Shown: positions 35,933-43,993 of the stretch, piece after piece
Numbering within the stretch: the stretch's first letter is position 1
Layout of the letters: every line of letters starts with the position of its first letter
Source: Parafrankia elaeagni
GTDB taxonomy: Bacteria > Actinomycetota > Actinomycetes > Frankiales > Frankiaceae
Direction of reading: 5' to 3'
NCBI RefSeq assembly: GCF_000374165.1
Contig: NZ_KB893719.1
Location: forward strand, 193-64,192
Length of the DNA: 64,000 nt
Program-made: the position numbers and the translations under genes
The notes under the pieces: model-generated
Databases searched by the model: none
Seen by the model: the letters and a program-made list of their open reading frames with translations, nothing else
Told to the model about the DNA's origin: nothing

Positions 35933-36292
35933 ATGCGCCAGGCATTCGTGCACGAGGCTCTCGTCGAGATGGCGTATGACAGTGACATCGGGGCGCCTGG
36001 CGCCGCGGTCACCGTGGCGCTGTGCGGGCACTGGGATCATCCCTCGCCGTCCTCGGCCGCCCCCCACCACACCGATGCCGTCCGTACGGAGCAGGGCGTG
36101 CGGCTGCGGATCCTCTTCGCCGCCGACCCCGACAACGAACATCCGGTCCGCCGCCGCGTCGAGGCCGCCCTGGCCGCGGGGCAGCTGCGCGGCGCGGACG
36201 GCACCCTCACCCACTGGCGGCTGTGTGCCAGCCGTTCCGACGCCCTCACCTTCTCCGAGCTCGACCACGGCGAGCGACTCACCCGCAGCTGA
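35933..36292 (+). CDS. Small conserved-looking protein of unknown function
   Basis: A 119-residue protein beginning MRQAFVHEALVEMAYDSD with GAAVTVALCGHWDHP, then a region LRILFAADPDNEHPVRRRVE and a helical end. I recall similar short proteins in actinobacteria but know no function. It follows accC by 19 bases and may be the last gene of the lipid operon. A clearly related but degenerate copy of its second half lies at about 38560-38700. No transmembrane segment or signal peptide. Confidence 0.6.
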   Translation: MRQAFVHEALVEMAYDSDIGAPGAAVTVALCGHWDHPSPSSAAPHHTDAVRTEQGVRLRILFAADPDNEHPVRRRVEAALAAGQLRGADGTLTHWRLCASRSDALTFSELDHGERLTRS

Positions 36293-36333
36293 CCTCGCGC
36301 GCCGGACGCGGCCGGCCGTCATCGAGGAGACCC

Positions 36334-36371
36334 CCGCCCCCGGCTGTCATCAGCGGGACGGCCGGGGGCGG
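36334..36371 (+). terminator. Strong GC hairpin after the lipid operon
   Basis: ccgcccccggc (36334-36344) and gccgggggcgg (36361-36371) form a perfect 11-bp stem with a 16-base loop, 42 bases past the stop of the 119-residue gene. It is well placed to end the 22-kb operon. No T-run. Confidence 0.6.
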
Positions 36372-36411
36372 CGGGATAGCCGGTGACCGGCGAACGCTTA
36401 CGGCGAAGTTC

Positions 36412-36594
36412 ATGACGGAACGCGCCGACCGTCGTGGTTGCCTGGTCCGCGACCGGCAGGTCCTCGCCTCCCCGCGGCCGGACTTCCGGTTCCAGGCCGA
36501 GGACGTCGTGGTCGTCGTCGGGACGCCGGAGAACACCGCCGCCGTCGGCGAACTGCTGCGGTCCGGCTGGAGGGCGCCGCGACCATATGCATGA
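36412..36594 (+). pseudogene. Truncated TrkA-C regulatory subunit of a KefB-type antiporter
   Basis: Only about 60 codons remain. SPRPDFRFQAEDVVVVVGTPENTAAVGELL is the end of an RCK_C (TrkA-C) domain of the small cytosolic subunits that gate CPA2 antiporters. Relatives are around 160 residues, so the N-terminal domain and start of the TrkA-C domain are missing. The frame upstream is open but shows no related sequence. The stop overlaps the start of the antiporter remnant, as in intact operons of this type. Confidence 0.6.
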
Positions 36595-37742
36595 CCTCGG
36601 GTCAATCATGGTGGAACTGGGCGGGGTTCTCTTTCTGCTCGGCCTTGTCGGCCACGCCGCCTCCCGGTTCGGTATCTCCCTATCCCCTTCTATCTGATCT
36701 GCGGCCTCGCCCTCGGGCTGGAATACACCGCGGGCGAGCTGCTGGTGGGCCTGCGCCGCAACGCACCGGCCGGCGTCCTGGACCTGACTCTCAACGCCGC
36801 GCCCGGGGTGGCCCCACGTTCCTGCTCGGCTGGGACTGGCGCGCGGCGGTCGTGCTGGGCGGCGTCACGGCCATCTCGTCCTCCGGCATCATCGCGAAGG
36901 TTCTCGCCGACCTGGGCCGGCTCGGCAACCGGGAGACACCGGTCGTCCTGTCGGTGCTCGTCCTCGAGGACCTCGCGATGGCGGTCTACCTGCCCGTTCT
37001 GACCGCTCTGTTGGCCGGCCAGACGATCGCCCGCGGCGCGCTGTCGCTCGCCATCGCGCTCGGCGCCATGGTCGGCGTCCTGTTTCTCGCGCTGCGGTAC
37101 AGCGCGAAGGTGACGAGACTGGTGTTCAATCCGGCGTCCGACCGCAACGACGAGATCCTGCTGCTGCTGCGGGCGCTCGGCCTTGCGCTGCTCGTCGCGG
37201 GCGTCGCGCAGCAGGTGCAGGTCTCAGCCGCGGTCGGCGCGTTCCTGGTGGGTATCGCGTTGTCCGGCCCGGTCGCCGAGGGTGCGAGGGAGGTGCTGAG
37301 CCCGCTGCGTGACCTGTTCGCCGCGGTCTTCTTCGTGTTCTTCGGCCTGCAGACCGACCCGACGCAGATCCCCTCGGCGCTGCTGGCCGCGGCGCTGCTG
37401 GCCATCGCCGGAGTCGTCACGAAGACGATCACCGGCTGGTGGGCGGCGAAGCGCGCCGGAATCGCCACCCTGGGGCGGTTCCGCGCCGGCACCGCCCTGA
37501 TCGCGCGCGGCGAGTTCTCCATCGTCATCGCCGGCCTCGCGGTCGCCTCCGAGGTCGAACCCCGCCTGGGACCGCTGGCCGCCAGCCATGTCCTGCTGAT
37601 GGCCGTCATCGGCCCCATCGCGGCTCGCTTCGTCGAGCCGGTCACCCGGGCGGTGATGCGCCGCCGCCGGCCGACCGCCACCGGGCAGGAGAAGCAACCG
37701 GCACCACGGCCCGGCACGCAACTGGACGTCGCTGGGGAGTAG
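36587..37742 (+). pseudogene. Frameshifted CPA2 (KefB-type) cation/proton antiporter
   Basis: The N-terminal start MHDLGSIMVELGGVLFLLG is in one frame and stops near 36697; ICGLALGLEYTAGELLVGLRRNAPAGV is in a second frame (about 36690-36810); the remaining two thirds, from FLLGWDWRAAVVLGGVTAI to the end, is in a third. About 30 codons expected between GLALG and LEYTA are also missing. Hydrophobic helices and SSSGIIAKVLADLGRLGNRE identify the family, which exchanges K+ or Na+ for H+ across the inner membrane. The two shifts plus the deletion suggest a dead gene. Confidence 0.75.
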
Positions 37743-37759
37743 CGCGCCGCGGCCCGGCG

Positions 37760-38449
37760 TCAGCCTCGCTGTCGCCCCAGAAGGGGCATCACCTCGACGA
37801 GGGTGCGGACCTCGGCAACGGCTGTGAGCGGGGCCGGCCGAGGTCGTGACGACCGATTGATCCAGACGGCTGGAATGCCCAGGGCGTGCGCGCCGGCGAT
37901 GTCGGCGGACAGTGAGTCGCCGATGTGAAGAACGGCGTCACCGCGTAGTCCGAGCATGCCCAGGGCTGCTTGGAAGATGGCTGGGTGCGGCTTGTAGCAT
38001 CTCGCGTCCTCGCTGGTGACCAGCAAGGTCAGCGGAAGCTGATGATGGTCGAGCGCGGCTTCGAGGTCCGGGCGATCAATGTTGGACACAACACACACAG
38101 GCAGGTCGAGCCCTTCCAGGAAGGACCTGGTGTCCGTGCAGAGCTCCGGCTGACGCCAGAACTCGAACTGTGGTCCGCACAGGGCGGCGGGATCGGCGGT
38201 GGAGCCGAAGTGCCGCAGGGTGCGCGCCAGCGACGACACGGCGATGTCACGCTGGGCGCGGAAGGCATGCTCTCTGCTTCCCGCCGTCTCCTGGAGGAAC
38301 ACACCACGCCAGAAGGCGCCCACCTGGTCGGCGGTGACAGCGTGCGGTGTCGCGCAGGTCTTCCTGGCCTCTTCACAGATACCGACAATGATGTGATCAT
38401 CTTCGGCGACCACGGTGCCGTAGAAGTCGAGAAGAAGTGCCTCCACCAT
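37760..38449 (-). CDS. HAD-superfamily hydrolase (IA type)
   Basis: A 229-residue phosphatase-like protein with LLLDFYGTVVAEDD (motif I; Asp nucleophile), VVSNIDRPDL (motif II), CYKPHPAIFQAAL (motif III) and LHIGDSLSADI (motif IV), all intact. Cytoplasmic; substrate unknown. It converges on the dead antiporter 17 bases away and lies just left of a relic sequence. It is unrelated in detail to the HAD protein at 13482 beyond the common fold. Confidence 0.85.
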   Translation of the reverse strand: MVEALLLDFYGTVVAEDDHIIVGICEEARKTCATPHAVTADQVGAFWRGVFLQETAGSREHAFRAQRDIAVSSLARTLRHFGSTADPAALCGPQFEFWRQPELCTDTRSFLEGLDLPVCVVSNIDRPDLEAALDHHQLPLTLLVTSEDARCYKPHPAIFQAALGMLGLRGDAVLHIGDSLSADIAGAHALGIPAVWINRSSRPRPAPLTAVAEVRTLVEVMPLLGRQRG

Positions 38450-38521
38450 CTGGGTATCGTGGTACGGCGGCGCTGTGACAGGCCAGCGGTCGCGCAGACC
38501 GACCGGGCAGGCATCGCCGCG

Positions 38522-38995
38522 ATGCGCCGGCCTCGCCCCGCGGCATCACACCGAGGCCGTCGGTACGGAGCCCATGTCTGGCTGCGGATCCTGTTCGCCA
38601 CCGACCCTGGCAACGAACACCCGCCCCGCCGCCGCGTCGAGGCCGCGCTGGCCACGGGGCAGCTGCGCGGCCCGGACGGAACGCCCACCCGCTGGGACTG
38701 TGCGACAGCCGCGCTGGCCGACGAGACGCGGCCAGTTCCAGCCCGCCACAACATCGCAGCCTGGGATGTCGTCCCGTTGCTCGACCGCGGCGCCGAGGGA
38801 GCTCCGCACCGAGACCCGGCGGCAGGCCGAGAACGCGCGGAGCCAGGCCGGGACCTGGTCGCCGCGCTGGACGGGGCAGGACTCGGGACTCTGGTGGCCG
38901 CCGTGGCCGAGCCAACCGCGATCCACGAGCTGGTGGGCGCGGGCCGGCGGCTCCAGATCCCTACGTTTCTCCACCGACACGTCCGAAGGACGTGA
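38522..38995 (+). pseudogene. Chimeric relic: 119-aa-protein fragment joined to oligoendopeptidase N-terminal fragment
   Basis: The open frame first reads LRILFATDPGNEHPPRRRVE, nearly the same as LRILFAADPDNEHPVRRRVE in the 35933 gene, then IAAWDVVPLLD and PTAIHELVGAG, matching TAAWDLAPLLD and LTAIYELVGRA at the start of the M3 peptidase at 43994. DNA similarity to the peptidase runs from about 38753 to 38986 with frame changes, and ends in an exact ttctccaccgacacgtccga. Neither parent is complete, so this is a decayed duplicate, not a working gene. Confidence 0.75.
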
Positions 38996-39259
38996 TACCC
39001 GTCGCACGGGCGTCGGCAATATCAACGGATTCACTTCCACCAGCAGACCAGATTGGCATCAGTGGCCTGTTCGGATCAGATCTCACCCGGCCGCCGATGC
39101 CCTCAGAGATCCGACCTCACACACCGAATCTCCATCGGATCTGAGCACTCGACGCAGTCCACCGACCGCCTGCCGGCAGCAGGCCTATGAGATAGGGCGC
39201 GGGACGCGCGACACGACATCGGGTCGCCGGACTCTACCGCTGCAAGTCAGGGGGCACCA
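38996..39259. other. Left edge of the lower-GC island, no gene seen
   Basis: Sequence composition changes here to fewer GC-ending patterns. No coding signal was found in either strand. It lies between the relic and the 3' end of the RraA-like gene. Confidence 0.5.
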
Positions 39260-39763
39260 TCAGTCACTCGAGAGTCGTCGATCGGCGAGCACAACCCCGT
39301 CCTCATCAGCGTACAGCCAGGATCCTGGCCGAAAAACGACGCCACCGAACCTCACGACTTGCCCCTCATCACCCGTGCCACCCCCCCAGGCCCGGGCGGG
39401 AAAAACGCGCCGGGCGCGCACTCCGACCGGGAGGAGGTTCAGGAACGGCGTGTCCCGCACGGCGCCGTTAACAACTATCCCGACCCATTTGTTCTCGACA
39501 GCCAGTTTTCCGAGGTTATCACCGACGAGTGCCGGACTTTCAATTCCTCTACCAGAGATCACCAGAACCCGCCCGTTCCCCGGCCGTTCGAGAATCTCAC
39601 GAACCAGGGAGTTGTCCTCCAGCACGGAAACGGTATGGATCTCACCGGAGAAAATCGGCTTCCCAAAACTCATAAAGGCGGGATCGAGAATCTGCAGATC
39701 ACCTTTGTACTCGTCACACAGGTCGGCCGTGGAGAAACCTGTCACCATTCCCTCAACATTCAC
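39260..39763 (-). CDS. RraA-family protein
   Basis: A 167-residue protein matching the RraA fold: TADLCDEYKGDLQILDP near the start, EDNSLVREIL, ALVGDNLGKLAVEN, VVNGAVRDTPFLNLLPVGV and FRPGSWLYADEDGVVLADR at the end. Family members either bind RNase E as inhibitors or act as Mg2+-dependent 4-hydroxy-4-methyl-2-oxoglutarate/oxaloacetate aldolases; GDNLG and RD are the metal/substrate residues. GTG start with AGGGG five bases upstream, and a gataat box about 35 bases upstream suggests an own promoter. It lies 167 bases after the DUF4062 gene. Confidence 0.87.
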   Translation of the reverse strand: MNVEGMVTGFSTADLCDEYKGDLQILDPAFMSFGKPIFSGEIHTVSVLEDNSLVREILERPGNGRVLVISGRGIESPALVGDNLGKLAVENKWVGIVVNGAVRDTPFLNLLPVGVRARRVFPARAWGGGTGDEGQVVRFGGVVFRPGSWLYADEDGVVLADRRLSSD

Positions 39764-39930
39764 AGTTACCCCTAACTTCGACAGGACGAATTATCGTTGC
39801 GAAAACGTTACACAGGCTAGCATGCCCGGAAACAGGTAGCACATCCCGCCGGACGCATAGATCTGACTGATAAAATCTACTAGACGACTACCTACAGACT
39901 CCGAGACAGGTTCGCACCCCCTCCGTCAAA
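39764..39930 (-). promoter_or_regulatory. AT-richer gap with possible promoter of the RraA-like gene
   Basis: On the minus strand a gataat (-10-like) lies about 35 bases before the GTG start, preceded by aacgttttcgcaacg, in which cgtt and aacg form short inverted arms. The gap is notably richer in A and T than most of the window. Confidence 0.35.
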
Positions 39931-41385
39931 TCACCTGTTGCCAGCAGCACCATGATGGGCCAACGCGCGATACACAAGATCCTGCAGCTCGTCCGGTGTC
40001 TGAAACTGGGCAACTGTCAACCCGGTTTCGGATATAAGGCGCGATCGGAAGTCCTCCTGCCGGTGACCGAAGACGCGATCGGTCATCTGACCAACCGGTA
40101 GCCCTTCCGCCTGATCACTCAGAATAAAGACAAGACGGGCCAGACCGCTGCGCGTAGCCTCTTCGAATTCCAGCTCCGTGTATGACAGATCGGGCGAGTC
40201 GGTCACACAGCTACCGTAACGGAAGCCCACTATCCCGACATAGACCTCGCATTCTGCAACCTTCTCCCGACAAACGTGTGACGGAAGACTGTCGTTGGCT
40301 GTAAATCCATCCATATGCACAGCAATATCACCATGGTTGCGAATAGCGCGTTCGGCGGCCGAAACAAACGATCGCGGCCTGACCGGATACTTTGCCATCT
40401 CGCTGGTGTAGCTGAGGAAGACTCGGCGGGCCACGCTTCTGGTAGCTGGCGGCAACGCTGCCTTTGGCACACCAAGGCTCGCCGTGAACGCCCTGTCGAC
40501 GGTGCCGACAAGGCTCTCCAAAGACGTGGCTAGACGGTTCGACGCCTCCTCAAGATGAGTCGCACGGTGCCCGATCATCTGAATAATCTGATTCTGAGTC
40601 TCCATCTGCAGCCGCGCTATACTAAGCGTCTGCTCCAAACGAAGTCGTTCCCATTCTTGCCCCGAGAAATCAGCCGGCTGGCGATCCCCACGCAAGACAT
40701 CACCATACTCCTCCAGAGTACGCTCTATCTCCTCACGGCCAGCTGAGGACTCAATGATAAGTGTGACCTTCAGGCCGTCCTGAACAATCTTCACCGAGAC
40801 GCCGCTGTCTTTGTATCGCTCCCGCACTAATGAGGCGAAGCCGCTCAGGATGGTCATCCCGGCCTCATAGTACTCGGGGGGAAACTGAATTATCCTGTGT
40901 ACCGTTTCGGGGCTGAAGCGATCCTGGCGATAGTTGAGGACAGCATCGCCCAACAGGGTAAGTTCATAGGAAAGATTGATCCAAAATATACCTCTGAGAC
41001 GAGCAGAGGATCGAGAGAGAATCTCTTCGGCCCGATGAACGAACTCGGCATCTGAAGGCTGGTACTCAGCCGCCATGTCTTTGGCTGCGTCGAGCACCCG
41101 CGCAACCTCGCCATCGGTGGGTACAGCGCTCATGGCATCATTGAGCGCTCGCGAAAGATTCATTTCTAACAGACTGGCTCGTTCTCTCGCATTGGCCAGA
41201 TCATCGTAGCGGCGGTTGACCGCGTCAAGCAGGGAAAGCGATCGTTCTAGATCGTCACAGACCGCCACGGCACGTAACAGAAAACCGTGCGCCGCACCGT
41301 CGATGGAATCAAGCGCAGAACCGACGATTGCTTTGATGATTGAGACAGTGGACAAGTCGAAACGCGGCGTATCCGTGGATTCCAC
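39931..41385 (-). CDS. DUF4062-domain protein with helical N-terminal region
   Basis: A 484-residue protein. Residues about 320-450 start RRVFLSYTSEMAKYP and continue VCREKVAECEVYVGIVGFRYGS, YTELEFEEA and LVFILSD: this is the DUF4062 fold, a TIR-like Rossmann domain found in many prokaryotic signalling and conflict proteins, often with NACHT or other partners. The first 310 residues are mainly helical, with a likely coiled-coil stretch near 240-300 (Gln/Glu-rich LRLEQTLSIARLQMETQNQ), and match nothing I recognise. GTG start six bases after the SHMT-like stop. Its role is unknown; it could be a sensor or effector linked to the metabolic neighbours. Confidence 0.75.
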   Translation of the reverse strand: MESTDTPRFDLSTVSIIKAIVGSALDSIDGAAHGFLLRAVAVCDDLERSLSLLDAVNRRYDDLANARERASLLEMNLSRALNDAMSAVPTDGEVARVLDAAKDMAAEYQPSDAEFVHRAEEILSRSSARLRGIFWINLSYELTLLGDAVLNYRQDRFSPETVHRIIQFPPEYYEAGMTILSGFASLVRERYKDSGVSVKIVQDGLKVTLIIESSAGREEIERTLEEYGDVLRGDRQPADFSGQEWERLRLEQTLSIARLQMETQNQIIQMIGHRATHLEEASNRLATSLESLVGTVDRAFTASLGVPKAALPPATRSVARRVFLSYTSEMAKYPVRPRSFVSAAERAIRNHGDIAVHMDGFTANDSLPSHVCREKVAECEVYVGIVGFRYGSCVTDSPDLSYTELEFEEATRSGLARLVFILSDQAEGLPVGQMTDRVFGHRQEDFRSRLISETGLTVAQFQTPDELQDLVYRALAHHGAAGNR

Positions 41386-41391
41386 GTCTAC

Positions 41392-42660
41392 CTACTCTAC
41401 AGGTTCGAAGTGTTCGTCGAAGGAGAACAGAACCCGGCTGAACCTTCTGCCCATCGAAATGCACTCGCTACGGAGCACCGATGCTGATGTTTTTCCTTTC
41501 AGCGCGGTCCTGAAAATTTCCGCGATATGCTCCATATCGGACTCGATCATTCCAAGCCGAGTAACCTCTTGTACCGCCACGCGTAGGACATCGTGCCCGT
41601 ACAGGCGGCGCGCGTTCACGCTGATCCCACACTGAAGGAGACGCCGGACCCAGCGGATGCTCTCATCCTGACCGTCAGTCCGTACCAGAATCTGGTGAGA
41701 TTCTGACGGGGTGTCTGCACTTTCGACAAGCGAGAACCCGGCGGCTTTCAAGGATGTTGCCAGACTCCGGGAATTGGAAAGCATTTGAACTGCGTACGCC
41801 TGGCCGTACTTTTCCATCTCGAGCAGAGTGACGTATGCAGCAACTGACTGGTGGGTATGCTGGCTGGAGACGAACCCCCGGGACAGATTGTCGACGACGG
41901 ATTCCCCAATAACGCCTTCGCGGGCACAGATAAGCGCCTTCTGTGGCCCGGGAAAGCTCTTGTGCATATTTCCCTGCAGAATATCACAGCCGTCCGCCAG
42001 GGGACGTTGAAATTTTGCACCTGCAATCAGGCCAAGCACGTGAGAGCCGTCGTAGATTAATACGGTCCGCGAAGGGCACGATTCTCGTAGCGCTTGCACT
42101 GGCAGGGGATAAAGGGGAGCGCCGTGGTCGAGCAGTACCGCCTTGGGCTGCGTTCGCAGGAATGCTTCGCCGGAACGAGGAACGTCGATGGTCAACGCTT
42201 CCAGGTCCCATGGCAGGTACTCAGAAACTCGACCCAGGCGTTGCAAGATATGCCTGGTGGCAAAATGACCACCGCATGCCGGGTCTATGGAGTAGACAGT
42301 ATCGCCTGGTTCGGTTACAGCAGACAGCGTCGTGATCATCGCGTGGACGCCTGACAAGGGCCGTAGATCCGCGATGGCGGCGTCGAACATACCCTGCGCC
42401 GCTCCTACCGCCCTTTGCTCGGTCTCCGCGACAGCTTTCAGATATCCGAGCGTCAGACCGTGAACGTCCACCACGCCGTCCAGCGCTCGGCGGCTGGAAA
42501 TGGTTCCGAGGTGGTACCTAAAGCCGATCGGGCTCGAGAGAAAGGACCGCGCCAGTCTGGACAGAACGTTTTCGTTAGGCGTCAGGTGAACAGTGCGAGC
42601 CAGAGTGCCCTCTTCAGCCCGCAGGTCGTCTACCAGCTCTCGCAGAGCGATCTCGATCAT
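41392..42660 (-). CDS. Divergent serine-hydroxymethyltransferase-like PLP enzyme
   Basis: A 422-residue fold type I PLP protein. LTPNENVLSRLARSFL, LRPLSGVHAMITTL, EPGDTVYSIDPACGGHFA, IYDGSHVLGLIAG and GNMHKSFPGPQKALI align with SHMT motifs, with the Schiff-base Lys in MHKSFPGPQ. But the usual tyrosine-rich KYAEGYPG..YYGG loop is FRYHLG here and TTTTHKTLRGPRGG has changed, so it is unlikely to be housekeeping GlyA. SHMT-like enzymes of natural-product pathways use threonine/aldehyde transaldol or alternative aldol reactions; that is one candidate. Sits between RidA (41 bases upstream) and the DUF4062 gene. Confidence 0.8.
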   Translation of the reverse strand: MIEIALRELVDDLRAEEGTLARTVHLTPNENVLSRLARSFLSSPIGFRYHLGTISSRRALDGVVDVHGLTLGYLKAVAETEQRAVGAAQGMFDAAIADLRPLSGVHAMITTLSAVTEPGDTVYSIDPACGGHFATRHILQRLGRVSEYLPWDLEALTIDVPRSGEAFLRTQPKAVLLDHGAPLYPLPVQALRESCPSRTVLIYDGSHVLGLIAGAKFQRPLADGCDILQGNMHKSFPGPQKALICAREGVIGESVVDNLSRGFVSSQHTHQSVAAYVTLLEMEKYGQAYAVQMLSNSRSLATSLKAAGFSLVESADTPSESHQILVRTDGQDESIRWVRRLLQCGISVNARRLYGHDVLRVAVQEVTRLGMIESDMEHIAEIFRTALKGKTSASVLRSECISMGRRFSRVLFSFDEHFEPVE

Positions 42661-42701
42661 CTACTCGTCGTACCTACCACCTTGGATGACCTCGGCTCAC
42701 C

Positions 42702-43115
42702 TCAGACGACCACTGCGGAATGTCGATCACCAGTATCATCCACGAACGCCACTGCATCCATTGCCACAGAGCAGCCGAAATGGAGGCCGGACACTTCCAC
42801 TACCGACCGAGCCGGCTTGTGGTCGCCAAAGAATTTTTTGTATCTGTCATTTACGACAGGCCAGTGAGCAATGTCATTAACATAGACACAGACCCGTAGT
42901 ACGTTCTGGCGACAACTCCCTGCGGCCAGCAATATGGAATTGATATTCTGAAGAACCTGCGCTGTCTGCGAGTCGACGTCACTGGATCCCGCCAGCGGCA
43001 CACCGGAGGGCGTCAACGGAAGCTGGGCCGAAACATAGACCACTGCGCCGTGTTCAACGGCCTGCGAATAGTGCCCAGCGGGCATCGGTGCACCATCGGT
43101 GGCTACATGCCGCAT
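42702..43115 (-). CDS. RidA/YjgF-family protein
   Basis: A 137-residue protein with HYSQAVEHGAVVYVSAQLPL at the N terminus, VDSQTAQVLQNINSILLAAG in the middle and VNDIAHWPVVNDRYKKFF plus PARSVVEVSGL at the end, typical of RidA (trimeric enamine/imine deaminase). RidA proteins remove reactive 2-aminoacrylate released by PLP enzymes, which fits the SHMT-like gene next to it. The conserved Arg in PARS is present. ATG with AAGGAC six bases upstream. First gene of the island operon. Confidence 0.9.
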   Translation of the reverse strand: MRHVATDGAPMPAGHYSQAVEHGAVVYVSAQLPLTPSGVPLAGSSDVDSQTAQVLQNINSILLAAGSCRQNVLRVCVYVNDIAHWPVVNDRYKKFFGDHKPARSVVEVSGLHFGCSVAMDAVAFVDDTGDRHSAVVV

Positions 43116-43128
43116 GTTGGTCCTTGGT

Positions 43129-43153
43129 GAAGTAGTGGCTACTAGAAGACTTC
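43129..43153 (-). promoter_or_regulatory. Inverted-repeat operator candidate before the RidA operon
   Basis: agtag (43131-43135) and ctact (43139-43143) are perfect arms around tgg, nested inside gaagt (43129-43133) / acttc (43149-43153). It lies 14-38 bases upstream of the RidA start codon. Confidence 0.35.
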
Positions 43154-43993
43154 AGGCATACCAGACTCAACTACACCTCAAGCCGGATTAACCTATCATC
43201 TGATCTGGTGCGAGCATTCCCCTACTTCCTCTCCATATCGCGATCCGCCGGGGCGGTACCCGACGGTACGGCACCAGCATAGCGCTCTACATGCGGTTCG
43301 CGAGCCGTCAACCACTCATTCCGATACCGCCATCTGTCCGGGGATGACCGGTGATTGACTGCGACTTATCAAGCGCGAAGCGAGAAAAGCTTCAAATATG
43401 CTGGTAGCGGCGTCGCGCTCACGACCAGCACGTGCCGATGGAAGCCTCATCGGCACAGGGCACAACCAGCGAGGCGGCCAAGAGTGCCGCGACCCGGATT
43501 CGCAGGCGGATCTTGAGAAACTCCCGCGCGAAAGGCCGAACTGCGCCGAGACTAGCTCGGTCGCCCACGGGGCGATGCTGGAGGCGGGAAGCGCGCGAGC
43601 GCGGCTCCGTTCGCTCATGACTGTCACCTCGGCGGTGGGCCGCGGAGAGATCGACCACGGCCCACCGGAGAAGTGCGGCTTCCGCACCGACCAGCATCAT
43701 CGGCGCTGTCGTCACCGGCTCGACATCGGCACGCTTGGCCGGCTTGCTGCCCCCGGCCGGCAGGCGATCGGCCGCCTCATGACGATCCTGGTCTACGCCG
43801 CCGGAGAGCTGGTCGTCAGGAACGCTGTCGACACCGGCTGACCGCTAGCCTGCTGCCGCAGGTGGGTGTGGCTGCTGTCCTGATGCTGATCACAGCTGCG
43901 GCTTCCGACCTTTGCGGGAAGTAGCGCATTCGTCACAGGCGCGGCGGTTCACCGTTGCCGAGGTTAACCGCGGCAGCCGGTAGCGTTGCAGGG
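43154..43993. other. Right edge of island: no recognisable gene, possible decayed DNA
   Basis: AT-rich near 43160-43260, then GC-rich again. Open frames exist on both strands (43316-43687 minus and 43398-43841 plus) but they overlap each other, have no ribosome site and match no family I know. The last 60 bases form the leader of the oligoendopeptidase gene. I take the stretch as degenerated sequence at the island border. Confidence 0.45.

Noticed and set aside
36434-36697. An intact small membrane protein
   Set aside because: Its end is the first helix of the frameshifted antiporter and its front belongs to another frame, so it is a fragment.
39260-39763. Naming the RraA-like protein as an RNase E inhibitor
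   Set aside because: The family also contains aldolases and the sequence alone does not separate the two roles.
41392-42660. Calling this gene glyA
   Set aside because: Key SHMT loops are changed and it sits in an accessory operon, so a housekeeping name is not justified.
43316-43841. Two overlapping open frames on opposite strands before pepF
   Set aside because: Neither has a ribosome site, a plausible composition or a recognisable domain; treated as decayed sequence.
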